The notes: generated by a model not told the origin, from the sequence alone. A DNA stretch of 64,000 nt from Flavobacterium orientale (GCF_014638005.1 NZ_BMFG01000001.1:1-64000); one strand, 5' to 3'. Numbered from the stretch's first letter, positions 44,239-54,133 are shown. Program-made: numbers and translations.

Positions 44239-45333
44239 TTATGCCATTTGGGGTTCTTGACCTAACTCTTTCAAATGTTTGAAATGAGCAATAACAGCGG
44301 CTCTCATGGTTTTAAATTCATGATAAGGTAGATTACATTCTTTGGCAGTTTCTTTTACGATTTCACTAATTTTACCATAGTGAACGTGACTGATATTCGG
44401 GAAAATGTGGTGTTCAATTTGGTGATTTAATCCACCTGTATACCAATTAACAATCCAATTTTTTGGAGCAAAGTTTGCGGTCGTAAATAACTGGTGAATA
44501 GCCCAAGTGTTTTCAATTTCTCCATTTTCATCCGGCACAGGATTAGAAGTTTCTTCAACTACGTGTGCTAATTGAAAAACGATACTTAAAATTAAACCGG
44601 CTGTATAATGCATTACTGCAAAACCTAGAATTACTTTCCACCAAGTGATTCCCATAACCATTGGTAAAACAATCCAAATTGAGAAATAAATCACTTTGGT
44701 GATAATTAAAGTTGTCCATAAAAATTTAGGACTTTTTGGTTCACCATATGATAATTTACGTTTTAAGTAGGCTCTCATTTGTTTAAAGTCTGTAGTAATT
44801 GCCCAGTTGAAAGTCAACAATCCGTAGAGAAAAACAGAATAATAATGTTGAAATTTATGAAAATATCTCCATTCTGATTGTTTCGAAAAACGTATTACTC
44901 TTCCGGCATCTAAATCTTCGTCATGTCCAACAATATTTGTATAAGTATGATGTAAAACATTGTGTTGTACTTGCCAGTTGAAAACATTTCCGGCTAAAAT
45001 GTAGATGCTGCCACCCATGATTTTGTTTAACCATGGTTTGTTTGAATAAGAACCGTGATTGCCATCATGCATTACATTCATTCCAACACCTGCCATTCCA
45101 ACACCAATTACAACATTAAGTAAAAGATAGGTCCAAAACGGCATATCCATTGCTAGAAGGAAAAAGTAGGGTGTTAAGAAAATAGTAAACATAACTATTG
45201 TCTTAAGGTGAAGTTTCCAATTTCCGGTTTTTTGAATGTTATTTTCTTTGAAGTAGTTGTTTACGCGAGAGTTGAGCGTTCTAAAAAACTTTAGATTGTC
45301 TTGTTTTGAAAAAGTTGGAATTGTGGTATTCAT
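44239..45333 (-). CDS. Fatty acid desaturase (acyl-lipid type)
   Basis: The 364-residue membrane enzyme has the three histidine boxes: HDGNH (89-93), HNVLHH (124-129) and HQIEHH (304-309), with transmembrane helices between. The QIEHH form is typical of front-end (delta-5/6) desaturases, but there is no cytochrome b5 domain. The start is ATG at 45333: the longer TTG frame at 45354 lies inside the likely -7 box. Confidence 0.9.
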   Translation of the reverse strand: MNTTIPTFSKQDNLKFFRTLNSRVNNYFKENNIQKTGNWKLHLKTIVMFTIFLTPYFFLLAMDMPFWTYLLLNVVIGVGMAGVGMNVMHDGNHGSYSNKPWLNKIMGGSIYILAGNVFNWQVQHNVLHHTYTNIVGHDEDLDAGRVIRFSKQSEWRYFHKFQHYYSVFLYGLLTFNWAITTDFKQMRAYLKRKLSYGEPKSPKFLWTTLIITKVIYFSIWIVLPMVMGITWWKVILGFAVMHYTAGLILSIVFQLAHVVEETSNPVPDENGEIENTWAIHQLFTTANFAPKNWIVNWYTGGLNHQIEHHIFPNISHVHYGKISEIVKETAKECNLPYHEFKTMRAAVIAHFKHLKELGQEPQMA

Positions 45334-45351
45334 GTAATTTATAAATTTTTT

Positions 45352-45359
45352 CAAAGGTA
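45352..45359 (-). promoter_or_regulatory. Candidate -7 box for the desaturase gene
   Basis: The minus strand reads TACCTTTG, matching TAnnTTTG, 19 nt before the ATG at 45333. Confidence 0.45.
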
Positions 45360-45416
45360 AGTATTAATATAAATCATAACGATGAACAAACAATAAAATT
45401 TCAACATCAAATTGTT

Positions 45417-45424
45417 TACTTTTG
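45417..45424 (+). promoter_or_regulatory. rsmG: Candidate -7 box for rsmG
   Basis: TACTTTTG lies 17 nt before the ATG of rsmG. No -33 TTG at the right spacing. Confidence 0.45.
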
Positions 45425-45440
45425 TTAAAAATGACACAAT

Positions 45441-46070
45441 ATGGAAGAAATTCTTAAGTATTTTCCTAATCTATCTGAAAATCAAGTAAATCAATTCGAA
45501 AAACTGAGTGAATTGTACCACGATTGGAATGCAAAAATCAATGTTATTTCTCGAAAAGACATTGATGAATTGTATGTTAAACATGTTTTGCATTCATTAG
45601 GAATCGCTAAAGTGATGGAATTTCAACCAAAATCGACGGTTTTAGATGTTGGAACCGGTGGAGGTTTTCCCGGAATTCCGTTAGCGATTCTGTTTCCTGA
45701 AACTCGATTTTATTTGATTGATGTGATTGCAAAAAAAATAAAAGTGGTTAACGAAGTAGCTGCTGCTTTAGAATTAAAAAATGTAAAAGCCGAACAATTA
45801 CGTGCTGAGAATGTAAGAGGAGAATTTGATTTTATTGTAAGTCGAGCCGTAACCAATATGCCTGATTTTGTTTCATGGATAAAAGACAAAATCAAAAAAC
45901 AACAAAATCATGAACTCAAAAACGGAATTTTATATTTAAAAGGTGGCGATTTAATCGAAGAATTAAAAGATTTCCCAAAAGCAACAGAATATAATTTATC
46001 GAATTATTTTTCGGAAGAATTTTTTGAAACGAAGAAAGTTGTGCATTTACCTTTGAAGTTTAAAGCATAA
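45441..46070 (+). CDS. rsmG: 16S rRNA (guanine527-N7)-methyltransferase
   Basis: RsmG methylates G527 in 16S rRNA with SAM. The 209-residue protein has the SAM motif LDVGTGGGFPGIPLAI, KIKVVNEVAAAL and FIVSRAVTNMPDFVSWIKDKI. Length is typical. It is a plus-strand single gene between minus-strand neighbours. Confidence 0.95.
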   Translation: MEEILKYFPNLSENQVNQFEKLSELYHDWNAKINVISRKDIDELYVKHVLHSLGIAKVMEFQPKSTVLDVGTGGGFPGIPLAILFPETRFYLIDVIAKKIKVVNEVAAALELKNVKAEQLRAENVRGEFDFIVSRAVTNMPDFVSWIKDKIKKQQNHELKNGILYLKGGDLIEELKDFPKATEYNLSNYFSEEFFETKKVVHLPLKFKA

Positions 46071-46094
46071 AAAAGTCCCGATTTTTGTCGGGAC
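46069..46094 (-). terminator. Terminator after pruA
   Basis: A stem GTCCCGA/TCGGGAC (46075-46081 with 46088-46094), followed on the minus strand by a T tract. It also lies directly after the rsmG stop, though its plus-strand tail is weak. Confidence 0.75.
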
Positions 46095-46116
46095 CCTTAT
46101 TTATATCATGATTCAA

Positions 46117-47742
46117 TTATCCTAAGAACGGATATCTATAATCTTCTGCTGTTACAAAAGTTTCTTTAATTGTTCTAGGAGAAACCCATCGCAATAAATT
46201 TTGAGCAGAACCTGCTTTGTCATTGGTTCCCGAAGCTCTTGCTCCTCCAAAAGGTTGCATTCCTACAACTGCTCCGGTTGGTTTATCGTTGATGTAGAAA
46301 TTACCTGCACAATTTTCTAGAGCATGTGTTGCTTCTGTAATTGCATAACGATCTTGACTGAAAACAGCTCCTGTTAAGGCGTATTCTGAAGTTTGATCAA
46401 TCAATTGTAATGTTTCTTTCCAGTTGGCATCTTCATAAATATAAACAGTTAAAACCGGACCAAATAATTCGGTTTCCATTGTTGCATATTTTGGATTGGT
46501 AGTCAAAATTACTGTTGGTTCAACAAAATAGCCTTTTGATTTATCATAGTTTCCGCCAAATAAAATTTCGGCATCACTATCTTTTTTTGCTTGATCAATG
46601 TATTTTGCTAATTTATCAAATGAACCTTCATGAATTACCGCAGTAAAGAAATTAGAAAAATCTTCCGGTGAACCCATTTTGATGGTTGCCATTTCTTTTG
46701 CCATTTCATCTTTTATTGCCGGCCACAAGCTTTTTGGATAGTAGGCTCTTGAAGCAGCTGAACATTTTTGACCTTGAAATTCAAAAGCACCTCTAATTGA
46801 GTTGGCAGCTACTTGTTTTACATTCGCACTTGGGTGTGCAATTATAAAATCTTTTCCTCCGGTTTCACCAACAATTCTTGGATAAGTTTTGTATTTGTGA
46901 ATATTTGTTCCTATTTTTTTCCAGATTTCTTTAAACACAAAAGTAGAACCTGTATAATGAATTCCGGCAAAATCAGGATGATCAAAAATAGTATCTGAAA
47001 TCATCACAGGGTCACCAAATACTACATTGATTACACCATCAGGAACTCCGGCTTCTTTGAATACGTCAATAATTATTTTTGCAGAAAACACTTGACTATC
47101 GCTTGGTTTCCAGATCACAACGTTGCCCATCATAGCTGCACTGGCAGGAAGATTTGCAGCAATTGCGGTAAAATTAAAAGGAGTAATTGCATAAACGAAA
47201 CCTTCTAATGGTCTATACTCCACACGATTCCAAACGGATGAATCTGATGTGGGCTGGTCGTTATAAATTTGTGTCATGAATTCCACATTGTAACGCAAAA
47301 AGTCAATCAGTTCACAAGAAGCATCAATTTCTGCTTGATGAATGGTTTTTGATTGAGCAATCATGGTTGCAGCGTTTATTTTTGCACGATACGGACCGGC
47401 AATTAATTCTGCAGCTTTTAAGAAAATAGCAGCACGTTGTTCCCATGGCATGGCAGCCCAAGCTGTTCGCGATTCAAGAGCATTTGCTATAGCTTTATCA
47501 ACATGACTTTTTTCAGCTAAATGATAGGTTCCTACAATATGTTGGTGGTCATGAGGAGCACTCATGTTTCTTGTTTTTCCGGTGCGAATTTCTTCTTTAC
47601 CTATATATAATGGAACCTCAATTTTGGAATTCCATAGTTGTTTGTATGCTGCTAAAACAGCTTCTTTTTCAGGACTGTTAGGAGCGTATGATTTAACAGG
47701 TTCGTTAACCGCTTTTGGCACATGAAAAAATCCTTTAAGCAT
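46117..47742 (-). CDS. pruA: L-glutamate gamma-semialdehyde dehydrogenase
   Basis: PruA oxidises pyrroline-5-carboxylate semialdehyde to glutamate in proline catabolism. The 541-residue protein is a class 4 aldehyde dehydrogenase with the catalytic C327 in FQGQKCSAASR, E293 in VGETGGKDF and the NAD-binding ITPFNFTAIA region. The single-domain length is typical of the PruA type that works without a fused PutA. It has a possible own -7 box and a terminator. Confidence 0.95.
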   Translation of the reverse strand: MLKGFFHVPKAVNEPVKSYAPNSPEKEAVLAAYKQLWNSKIEVPLYIGKEEIRTGKTRNMSAPHDHQHIVGTYHLAEKSHVDKAIANALESRTAWAAMPWEQRAAIFLKAAELIAGPYRAKINAATMIAQSKTIHQAEIDASCELIDFLRYNVEFMTQIYNDQPTSDSSVWNRVEYRPLEGFVYAITPFNFTAIAANLPASAAMMGNVVIWKPSDSQVFSAKIIIDVFKEAGVPDGVINVVFGDPVMISDTIFDHPDFAGIHYTGSTFVFKEIWKKIGTNIHKYKTYPRIVGETGGKDFIIAHPSANVKQVAANSIRGAFEFQGQKCSAASRAYYPKSLWPAIKDEMAKEMATIKMGSPEDFSNFFTAVIHEGSFDKLAKYIDQAKKDSDAEILFGGNYDKSKGYFVEPTVILTTNPKYATMETELFGPVLTVYIYEDANWKETLQLIDQTSEYALTGAVFSQDRYAITEATHALENCAGNFYINDKPTGAVVGMQPFGGARASGTNDKAGSAQNLLRWVSPRTIKETFVTAEDYRYPFLG

Positions 47743-47780
47743 AGTGTTGTGTTTTTTAGAATTAGGAAATAAAATGAGTG

Positions 47781-47788
47781 CAAATGTA
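47781..47788 (-). promoter_or_regulatory. pruA: Candidate -7 box for pruA
   Basis: On the minus strand it reads TACATTTG, 39 nt before the ATG at 47742. No -33 TTG is obvious. Confidence 0.4.
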
Positions 47789-47841
47789 CGAAAAATTAAA
47801 TTTTCGATACATTACTTTGGTTTAAAATAAGAAAATGATAA

Positions 47842-48228
47842 TTAGTTCAATGCAAAAGGTGCATTCAATCTGAAGGTTGGAACAATCACTTTAAATTTTC
47901 GAGTAGAAGTGAAATTAATCATGGTAAAAAAGCCTTTCATAGAACCAAGAGGTGAAGCCAATAAACAACCGGAGCTATAAACATGAGATTCGCCTGGTTT
48001 TAACACTGGTTTTTTTCCAATTACACCTTCGCCACTAACCACTTCTTTGTCGTTCAAAGAATCAAAAATTTCCCAATAACGGGACATCAATTGTACTGAA
48101 TCTTTGCTGTGGTTTTCAATGGTAATATGGTAACTAAAGGCAAAATGAAGCTTGTAGTTTTTGAAGTAAGTACCTTCAAAACTAGTTGCGACTGAAATTT
48201 TTATACCTCTGGTTATTTGCGAAACCAT
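47842..48228 (-). CDS. apaG: Co2+/Mg2+ efflux protein ApaG
   Basis: The 128-residue ApaG domain has the FN3-like fold with YHITIENHSKDSVQLMSRYWEI, VSGEGVIGKKPVLKPGESHVYSSGC and a GFFTM strand. ApaG is linked to metal-ion efflux and Ap4A metabolism in enterobacteria; the role here is not clear. It is 2 nt after a DUF3667 gene, which in turn is 8 nt after a T9SS plug-type gene. Confidence 0.93.
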   Translation of the reverse strand: MVSQITRGIKISVATSFEGTYFKNYKLHFAFSYHITIENHSKDSVQLMSRYWEIFDSLNDKEVVSGEGVIGKKPVLKPGESHVYSSGCLLASPLGSMKGFFTMINFTSTRKFKVIVPTFRLNAPFALN

Positions 48229-48230
48229 AA

Positions 48231-49340
48231 TTAATACATTAAAAATACAATTACAAACATAAAAACTGCTACTAATAAAGCAGTTATGCTCAACATAAAG
48301 TTCAAAATTACAAATTTTATAATTGTAATCAATCTACTTTGTTGATAAAAATTTCTTAATGCTTTGTAAAAATAAAAAGGAATACCAAGGCCATAGAGTG
48401 TGGATAAATCAAATGGCACGAAAATATTTAATAATTCATCAATGAAGACTAAGATAAAGAAGAACGACATAAAATTAAAAACAAACACTAAGTGTTCGGC
48501 ATAGTTTAAATGCATTCTGAAGTATATTATGGAAAATACAATGGTTATAAATGGAAGTGAGATAAAAAGTAAAAAAGGAATTTTAGCCATAACGTAATCA
48601 AAAAATGCCTTTTTACTTTTTTTGTCATTGAAATCCAACATGTGGCTGTCTATGCTTTTTTTGAAAATGTACCTGTTCCAGCCTGTGTTTTTATATTCTA
48701 GAACAGCAAGACAAGAATCAATGTTTGTGCTTTTTGTTTCGCCATAATAATCTAAAAATGTTTGCCACTTTTTATATGATTTTATTACAAAATTTAATTT
48801 TTCAAGTTCGCTTTCTTTTTTAAACACTTTGGGTAGTGTGTCTGTTTTATTATCTTTTTGTTGATTTTGAACTATTGAATCAAGCTGATTAAAATCTGTA
48901 TTGGTTGAATCAATTGCGATAAAATCTTTTCTCAATTGATTTCTTATTTTATTTGGACTGGGCTCGTTTGCGTAGGAAGCTGTTTCTAATGGATGATTGT
49001 AACCAATATTATATTTGTCTAAAAATCCGGAAAAAATAAAATAGAGTAAAGATACACTCAAGTAAAATCGAAAAGGATTGGCATAAAATAGCCTTTTTCC
49101 ATTTATAAAATCTAAAGCTGCTTTTCCCGGTTTGGTAAAAAGAGAGACAACAGTTCTTTTTATTTTGGAATCATAAGCATAAAAATTAGATAGAAATTCT
49201 TCTATAAAATTTTTAATTGTAAGTCGTTTAGTCGTGTTTTTTTGACCACAATTAGAACAAAATCGATCACTAGAATCAAGTGGGTGGTTGCAATTTAAGC
49301 ATTTGGTTCCCCTATAATCTTTTCTTTTTTTTGTTGCCAT
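48231..49340 (-). CDS. DUF3667 domain-containing membrane protein
   Basis: The 369-residue protein starts with a zinc-ribbon (C14, C17, C28, C31 in CLNC..FCSNCGQKN), then a conserved RLTIKNFIEEFLSNFYAYDSK-type segment typical of DUF3667, a transmembrane helix near residue 105, a long polar loop of about 130 residues rich in Asn/Lys/Asp, and three or four further helices at the C terminus. Family function is unknown; the zinc ribbon faces the cytoplasm. It sits 8 nt after a T9SS plug-type gene. Confidence 0.85.
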   Translation of the reverse strand: MATKKRKDYRGTKCLNCNHPLDSSDRFCSNCGQKNTTKRLTIKNFIEEFLSNFYAYDSKIKRTVVSLFTKPGKAALDFINGKRLFYANPFRFYLSVSLLYFIFSGFLDKYNIGYNHPLETASYANEPSPNKIRNQLRKDFIAIDSTNTDFNQLDSIVQNQQKDNKTDTLPKVFKKESELEKLNFVIKSYKKWQTFLDYYGETKSTNIDSCLAVLEYKNTGWNRYIFKKSIDSHMLDFNDKKSKKAFFDYVMAKIPFLLFISLPFITIVFSIIYFRMHLNYAEHLVFVFNFMSFFFILVFIDELLNIFVPFDLSTLYGLGIPFYFYKALRNFYQQSRLITIIKFVILNFMLSITALLVAVFMFVIVFLMY

Positions 49341-49348
49341 GAAAAATA

Positions 49349-50605
49349 TTACTTAATAATATTGATGGAACTTGCATTCCCGCGGCCTATAATTCTGTCA
49401 TATCGGTCATTGTTTGCTCTGTAATACACCAAAACATCATAGTTGTTTTCAGTTTGAAAAAAATTACCGTCTAATGCATTTTCAAAATCTACTTTTCCGT
49501 TTGAGTCAGCTAATGTATATTGGTAATTGGTAAATCCTTGTTTTAAAATTAATGCTTTTTCATAAAGTCCGTTATCTTTATTAAAATCTAATTTGAACTC
49601 CGGAATTAAAGCATAATTGTTGAACATTCCTGTGATATAAATGTCCTTTTTTCCAAAATAGGTTGGAGCACTTAAACTAAAAAACACCCAACTGTAATCT
49701 GCTTCAACAGCATCGTTAGTAGAAGCGTTTATATTTCTCGGCAAAAATATCCCATTGGCATCGGGGAAAAAAGTATAGGGAACATTTCCTCTGGCTGGGT
49801 TGGTATACAAATACGTATTATAAATTCCTCCCTGAGATTCAATACGTCTAACGCCATTTAGTGCAACCCTGATGTCTTTATTGTCAAATGCTAAAAACTC
49901 ATTTCCGGCCCAAAATTGTGTTTCTTTATCATAACGATATATTAGCTCAGTTCCCAAAGTAAACATAGGTTTTACATTTGTAATTGCAGTATTGAAAATA
50001 CCGTTTTGTAATAATAAAACTTTTATGTTTTTAACCGGGTCTTGAAGTAAAAGATTGTTGGGTCTGATGGTAAATTCTAAATTGTGTTTTTGAGCAATAT
50101 ACTTTACATCTCGAGGGTTTTTTACTTGTGTCGGAACAGAAACAATGTCTTCATATAAGATAAATTTTCTTGAAAAAACTACTTCTTGATTGTTGTTTAA
50201 TATTCTTATTATATAGTTTCCACTTACAAGAAAAGCTCTAGTAAATTGGTTAGGAAATGACAATCTGTAGTGCGAATACAACTGCAAGGTGTTAAATGAA
50301 TTTTCATAATCAATAATTCTTTGATTGTCTAACCCGGAAATGTATTCGTTAAGATTAAGTTGCGATTTTTTCCAATCATAGTCACAATGTGTGATGGTGT
50401 AATAATAATTGGCCTCATCGCCATATAAATCATCAAAAATTAATCTAAAACTATCTCCTAATCTAAATATTGGCACTACGTTTTGTCCGCCTTGAACAAA
50501 TGCAATGCTTTTGATGTTATATGCTGGATGCACCTCATTTAGAATTTGAGAGAATAAATTACTGCTTGAGAAGATAATAAGTAGAAGTAAAATTTTACGT
50601 GACAT
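49349..50605 (-). CDS. DUF5103 / T9SS plug protein domain-containing protein
   Basis: The 418-residue secreted protein has a signal peptide (LLLIIFSSSNLFSQ) and the DUF5103 pattern: PIFRLGDSFRLIFDDLYGDEANYYYTITHCDYDWKKS as a set of strands, then LVSGNYIIRILNNN, and RGNVPYTFFPDANGIFLPRN. The family contains the N-terminal domain of the Plug that seals the SprA translocon in Flavobacterium T9SS, though plain DUF5103 proteins are also widespread. It is the first gene of a minus-strand unit with DUF3667 and apaG. Confidence 0.85.
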   Translation of the reverse strand: MSRKILLLLIIFSSSNLFSQILNEVHPAYNIKSIAFVQGGQNVVPIFRLGDSFRLIFDDLYGDEANYYYTITHCDYDWKKSQLNLNEYISGLDNQRIIDYENSFNTLQLYSHYRLSFPNQFTRAFLVSGNYIIRILNNNQEVVFSRKFILYEDIVSVPTQVKNPRDVKYIAQKHNLEFTIRPNNLLLQDPVKNIKVLLLQNGIFNTAITNVKPMFTLGTELIYRYDKETQFWAGNEFLAFDNKDIRVALNGVRRIESQGGIYNTYLYTNPARGNVPYTFFPDANGIFLPRNINASTNDAVEADYSWVFFSLSAPTYFGKKDIYITGMFNNYALIPEFKLDFNKDNGLYEKALILKQGFTNYQYTLADSNGKVDFENALDGNFFQTENNYDVLVYYRANNDRYDRIIGRGNASSINIIK

Positions 50606-50828
50606 ATTTCTTGTTTAGATTCAAAACGTAAATATACTAAATATCGCTTAGTTTTAAATTAAGATTTTTACTTAGTCTATTTTTTACAAGTTTAGCCATT
50701 TTTTTTTCATTTGTATAATAGGTAGTAAGTTGTTAATCTTGGCATTTAATTTATTTAGAATCAATATAAATAAATAGAAATCGATTAGACATTTGTTAAT
50801 TCATATAGGGGGTTTGTATTTTAATTTT

Positions 50829-50836
50829 TAAATTTG
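50829..50836 (+). promoter_or_regulatory. Candidate -7 box upstream of nqrA
   Basis: TAAATTTG matches TAnnTTTG, 51 nt before the nqrA ATG. A -33 TTG at good spacing was not seen. The rest of the 281-nt gap upstream of nqrA has no gene that I can support. Confidence 0.4.
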
Positions 50837-50886
50837 CACCGTTTAAAATTATGTAAAAACATTTACTAATCATACCTTCAAAACAT

Positions 50887-52236
50887 ATGTCTAAAGACAT
50901 TCGAATCAAGAAAGGATTAGACTTGAAATTGGTGGGAGAGGCTCAACCAAAAGTTGATGCGATTTCTCGCTCACAAGTTTACTCTATTAAACCTTCTGAC
51001 TTTCATAAAGTTACACCTAAATTGGTGTTAAAAGAAGGAGCCGAAGTTAAAGCAGGAGAAGCTATTTTTTATTCCAAAGACGATGAAGCAGTTAAGTTTG
51101 TTTCGCCGGTTAGTGGAAAAATTGTAGAAATCAAACGTGGAGACAAACGTGTTATTTTGGAAATCAGAATACAAGCTGATGCACAAGACAGTTATGTTGA
51201 ACACGGCAAGAAAAATCCAAATGAAATGTCGGGCGACCAAGTAAAAGCACATTTGCTTGCTTCAGGTTGTTGGCCTTTTATCAAACAACGTCCATATGAT
51301 GTTGTGGCAAATTCTTCAGATTCTCCAAAAGCAATTTTTATTTCCGCATACAGTTCGGCACCTTTATCTGCCGATGTTGAGGTGGCTTTAAAAGATAAAT
51401 TAACTCAATTTCAAGCCGGAATTGATGCTTTGTCAAAATTAACCCAAGGTAAAGTTCATCTTTCAGTAAACGGAAAGGTAAATTCAATTTTCAGTTCTGT
51501 TTCGGGAGTACAATTACATAAAGTTTTTGGTCCGCATCCATCAGGAAATGTTGGTGTTCAAATTTCAAAAATTGACCCAATAAATGCTGGAGAGAGAGTT
51601 TGGATAGTTGCTCCTCAAGATGTTGCTATTATTGGTGATTTATTCTTAACCGGAAAGTTTGATGCTACTAAAGTAATCGCTTTGACAGGTTCAGAGGTTG
51701 CAAATCCTCAATATTATTCAGTAAAATTTGGTGCTCAAATGAAAGATGTTGTTTCAGGAAAACTTTCTTCAGACAATGTTCGAATCATTTCAGGTGATGT
51801 TTTTACTGGAGATAAAGTTTCTAAAGATGGAAATTTAGGCTTTTATTCTAATACAGTTACTGTTATTCCTGAAGGAAATCAATACAGAATGTTTGGTTGG
51901 TTGCCATTTGCCGGTGCAAATAAACACAGTATGCAACGCACAGCTTTATCATGGTTAATGCCAGGTAAAAAATATGTTGCTGATACTAATTTAAATGGTG
52001 AAGAGCGAGCTTTGGTTGTAACCGGAGAAATGGAAAAAGTAATGCCATTAGATATTTATCCAATGCAATTGTTAAAAGCATGTTTGGCAAATGACATTGA
52101 AAAAATGGAAAATTTAGGAATCTACGAAGTAGCTCCTGAAGATTTTGCGTTGATTGATTATACAAATACTTCTAAGTTAGAAGCACAAGTAATCATCAGA
52201 GAAGCCTTGGATTTAATGATTAACGAAGTAGGTTAA
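50887..52236 (+). CDS. nqrA: Na+-translocating NADH-quinone reductase subunit A
   Basis: NqrA is the cytoplasmic face of the six-subunit sodium-pumping NADH:quinone reductase and binds quinone. The 449-residue protein starts IRIKKGLDLKLVGEA, has the barrel-sandwich AIFYSKDDEAVKFVSPVSGKI, GPHPSGNVGVQI, and FGWLPFAGANKHSMQRTAL. Length is typical. It begins the nqrABCDEF operon with gaps of 2 to 29 nt. Confidence 0.97.
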   Translation: MSKDIRIKKGLDLKLVGEAQPKVDAISRSQVYSIKPSDFHKVTPKLVLKEGAEVKAGEAIFYSKDDEAVKFVSPVSGKIVEIKRGDKRVILEIRIQADAQDSYVEHGKKNPNEMSGDQVKAHLLASGCWPFIKQRPYDVVANSSDSPKAIFISAYSSAPLSADVEVALKDKLTQFQAGIDALSKLTQGKVHLSVNGKVNSIFSSVSGVQLHKVFGPHPSGNVGVQISKIDPINAGERVWIVAPQDVAIIGDLFLTGKFDATKVIALTGSEVANPQYYSVKFGAQMKDVVSGKLSSDNVRIISGDVFTGDKVSKDGNLGFYSNTVTVIPEGNQYRMFGWLPFAGANKHSMQRTALSWLMPGKKYVADTNLNGEERALVVTGEMEKVMPLDIYPMQLLKACLANDIEKMENLGIYEVAPEDFALIDYTNTSKLEAQVIIREALDLMINEVG

Positions 52237-52246
52237 ATAAATAGCT

Positions 52247-53398
52247 ATGAAGTTTTTAAGAGATAAAATAGACCAAATAAAAAAGCCTTTCGGAAAAGGC
52301 GAAAAATTGGAAAAATTTGCACCGGCTGTGAATGCGTTGGATACGTTTTTATATGTTCCAAATCATACAACTAAGCACGGAGCTCACATTAGAGATGCAG
52401 TAGATTTAAAGCGTACCATGATTACTGTGGTTTTAGCTTTAGTTCCTGCATTGATTTTTGGAACTTGGAATGCAGGTTACCAAAGTTTGTCACAAATTCA
52501 AGAAGTAGTTCCATTTATGGATGCTTTAATTCACGGAGCTTGGAAAGTATTGCCAATGATTGCCGTTTCTTATGGTGTTGGACTGGGAATTGAATTCTAC
52601 TTTGCCATCGTAAGAGGTCATGAAGTAAACGAAGGCTATCTAGTTACCGGATTATTAATCCCGATGATTATGCCAATCGACTTACCATTGTGGATGTTGG
52701 CTTTGTCGGTAATTTTTGCCGTAATTATTGGTAAAGAAGCCTTCGGAGGAACCGGAATGAATATTTTAAATCCGGCTTTAACAGCTAGAGCATTTGCTTT
52801 CTTTGCCTATCCTACTTATATGTCAGGAGATAAAATTTGGGTTTCTGATGCTTCAACAACAGATGCTATTTCCGGAGAAACAATCTTAGGTAAATTAGCT
52901 GCCGGTCAAGAAGCAGGTTATGATATGTGGAGTATGTTCGCGGGAACAATACCGGGATCAATTTCAGAAACATCCGTACTTTGGATTTTGGTTGGTGCCG
53001 TCATTTTAGTCATCACGGGAGTTGGAAGTTGGAGAATCATTGTTAGCGGATTTTTAGGAGCCGCAGTAATGGCATTCTTATTCGAATTGTGGGGAGCAAA
53101 TACCTTAATGGATTTTGGGATGCTACACTTATTAGTGGGTGGTTTAGCTTTTGGTATTGTTTTTATGGCAACCGACCCGGTTTCTGCCGCTCAAACCAAT
53201 CGAGGAAAATGGATTTACGGATTTTTGATCGGATTCTTTAGTATTATGATTAGAGTTTTCAATCCTGCTTATCCCGAAGGAGTAATGTTAGCTATATTGT
53301 TATTAAACGTATTTGCACCAACCATTGACCATTATGTTGTGGAAGCTAACGTTAAAAGAAGAAAGAAAAGAGTTGCTAAACAATTAAAAACTGCTTAA
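52247..53398 (+). CDS. nqrB: Na+-translocating NADH-quinone reductase subunit B
   Basis: NqrB is a polytopic inner-membrane subunit that binds riboflavin and a covalent FMN. The 383 residues have ten or so helices. The FMN attachment region reads DAISGETILG (T212, at the place of the Vibrio T236), where the Ala of the SGAT consensus is Glu here. ApbE is encoded in the same locus, consistent with covalent flavin. It follows nqrA by 10 nt. Confidence 0.96.
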   Translation: MKFLRDKIDQIKKPFGKGEKLEKFAPAVNALDTFLYVPNHTTKHGAHIRDAVDLKRTMITVVLALVPALIFGTWNAGYQSLSQIQEVVPFMDALIHGAWKVLPMIAVSYGVGLGIEFYFAIVRGHEVNEGYLVTGLLIPMIMPIDLPLWMLALSVIFAVIIGKEAFGGTGMNILNPALTARAFAFFAYPTYMSGDKIWVSDASTTDAISGETILGKLAAGQEAGYDMWSMFAGTIPGSISETSVLWILVGAVILVITGVGSWRIIVSGFLGAAVMAFLFELWGANTLMDFGMLHLLVGGLAFGIVFMATDPVSAAQTNRGKWIYGFLIGFFSIMIRVFNPAYPEGVMLAILLLNVFAPTIDHYVVEANVKRRKKRVAKQLKTA

Positions 53399-53400
53399 TC

Positions 53401-54129
53401 ATGGATAGAAATAGTAACGGATATACGTTTTTATTTGCCGGAATTATGGTGGTAGTCGTGGGAGCTTTATTGGCTTTTGCAGCTACATCATTAAAACCGA
53501 TGCAAGATGTCAACGTAAAAAATGAAAAAATGCAAAACATTCTATCTACCATTGGTGTAACGGATGTTTCAAGAGAAGAAGCACAAGGAAAATTCGACGA
53601 ATTTATCAAAGAACAATTGGCTTTAAAGGTGGATGGTTCAACTGATGAAGCGGTTAATGCCTTCAATATAGATTTAAAAGCTGAGTTGAAAAAGGACCCG
53701 GAAGCACAACGTTTTCCGATCTATGTAGCCGAAAAAGACGGAAGCAAATTTTATATTATTCCACTACGTGGTGCCGGACTTTGGGATGCTATTTGGGGTT
53801 ACATCGCTTTAAAAGATGACTTCAATACAATTGCCGGAGTATCTTTTGATCACAAAGCAGAAACACCCGGTTTAGGAGCAGAAATTAAACAACAATGGTT
53901 TTTAGATTATTTTAAAGATGAAAAAATCTTTGATAAAGACGGAAATCTAGTTGGTGTTGCTGTAGCCAAAGGAAATAATGATAAGGTGACTAAAGATGAT
54001 AATAAAGTAGATGCTATTTCTGGTGCAACAATCACTGGAGATGGTGTTACCAATATGATCAAAGAACGTTTAGCTCATTACAAACAATATATTGATAATC
54101 AAAAAGGCAAATTAGCCTCTAATAATTAA
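53401..54129 (+). CDS. nqrC: Na+-translocating NADH-quinone reductase subunit C
   Basis: NqrC carries one N-terminal helix (about 8-30) and a periplasmic domain with the FMN site [11 protein letters not shown] (SGATxT, T212 the probable FMN Thr). The 242-residue protein also has [12 protein letters not shown] and [10 protein letters not shown]. It starts 2 nt after the nqrB stop. Confidence 0.96.
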   Translation: MDRNSNGYTFLFAGIMVVVVGALLAFAATSLKPMQDVNVKNEKMQNILSTIGVTDVSREEAQGKFDEFIKEQLALKVDGSTDEAVNAFNIDLKAELKKDPEAQRFPIYVAEKDGSKFYIIPLRGAGLWDAIWGYIALKDDFNTIAGVSFDHKAETPGLGAEIKQQWFLDYFKDEKIFDKDGNLVGVAVAKGNNDKVTKDDNKVDAISGATITGDGVTNMIKERLAHYKQYIDNQKGKLASNN

Positions 54130-54133
54130 AATC

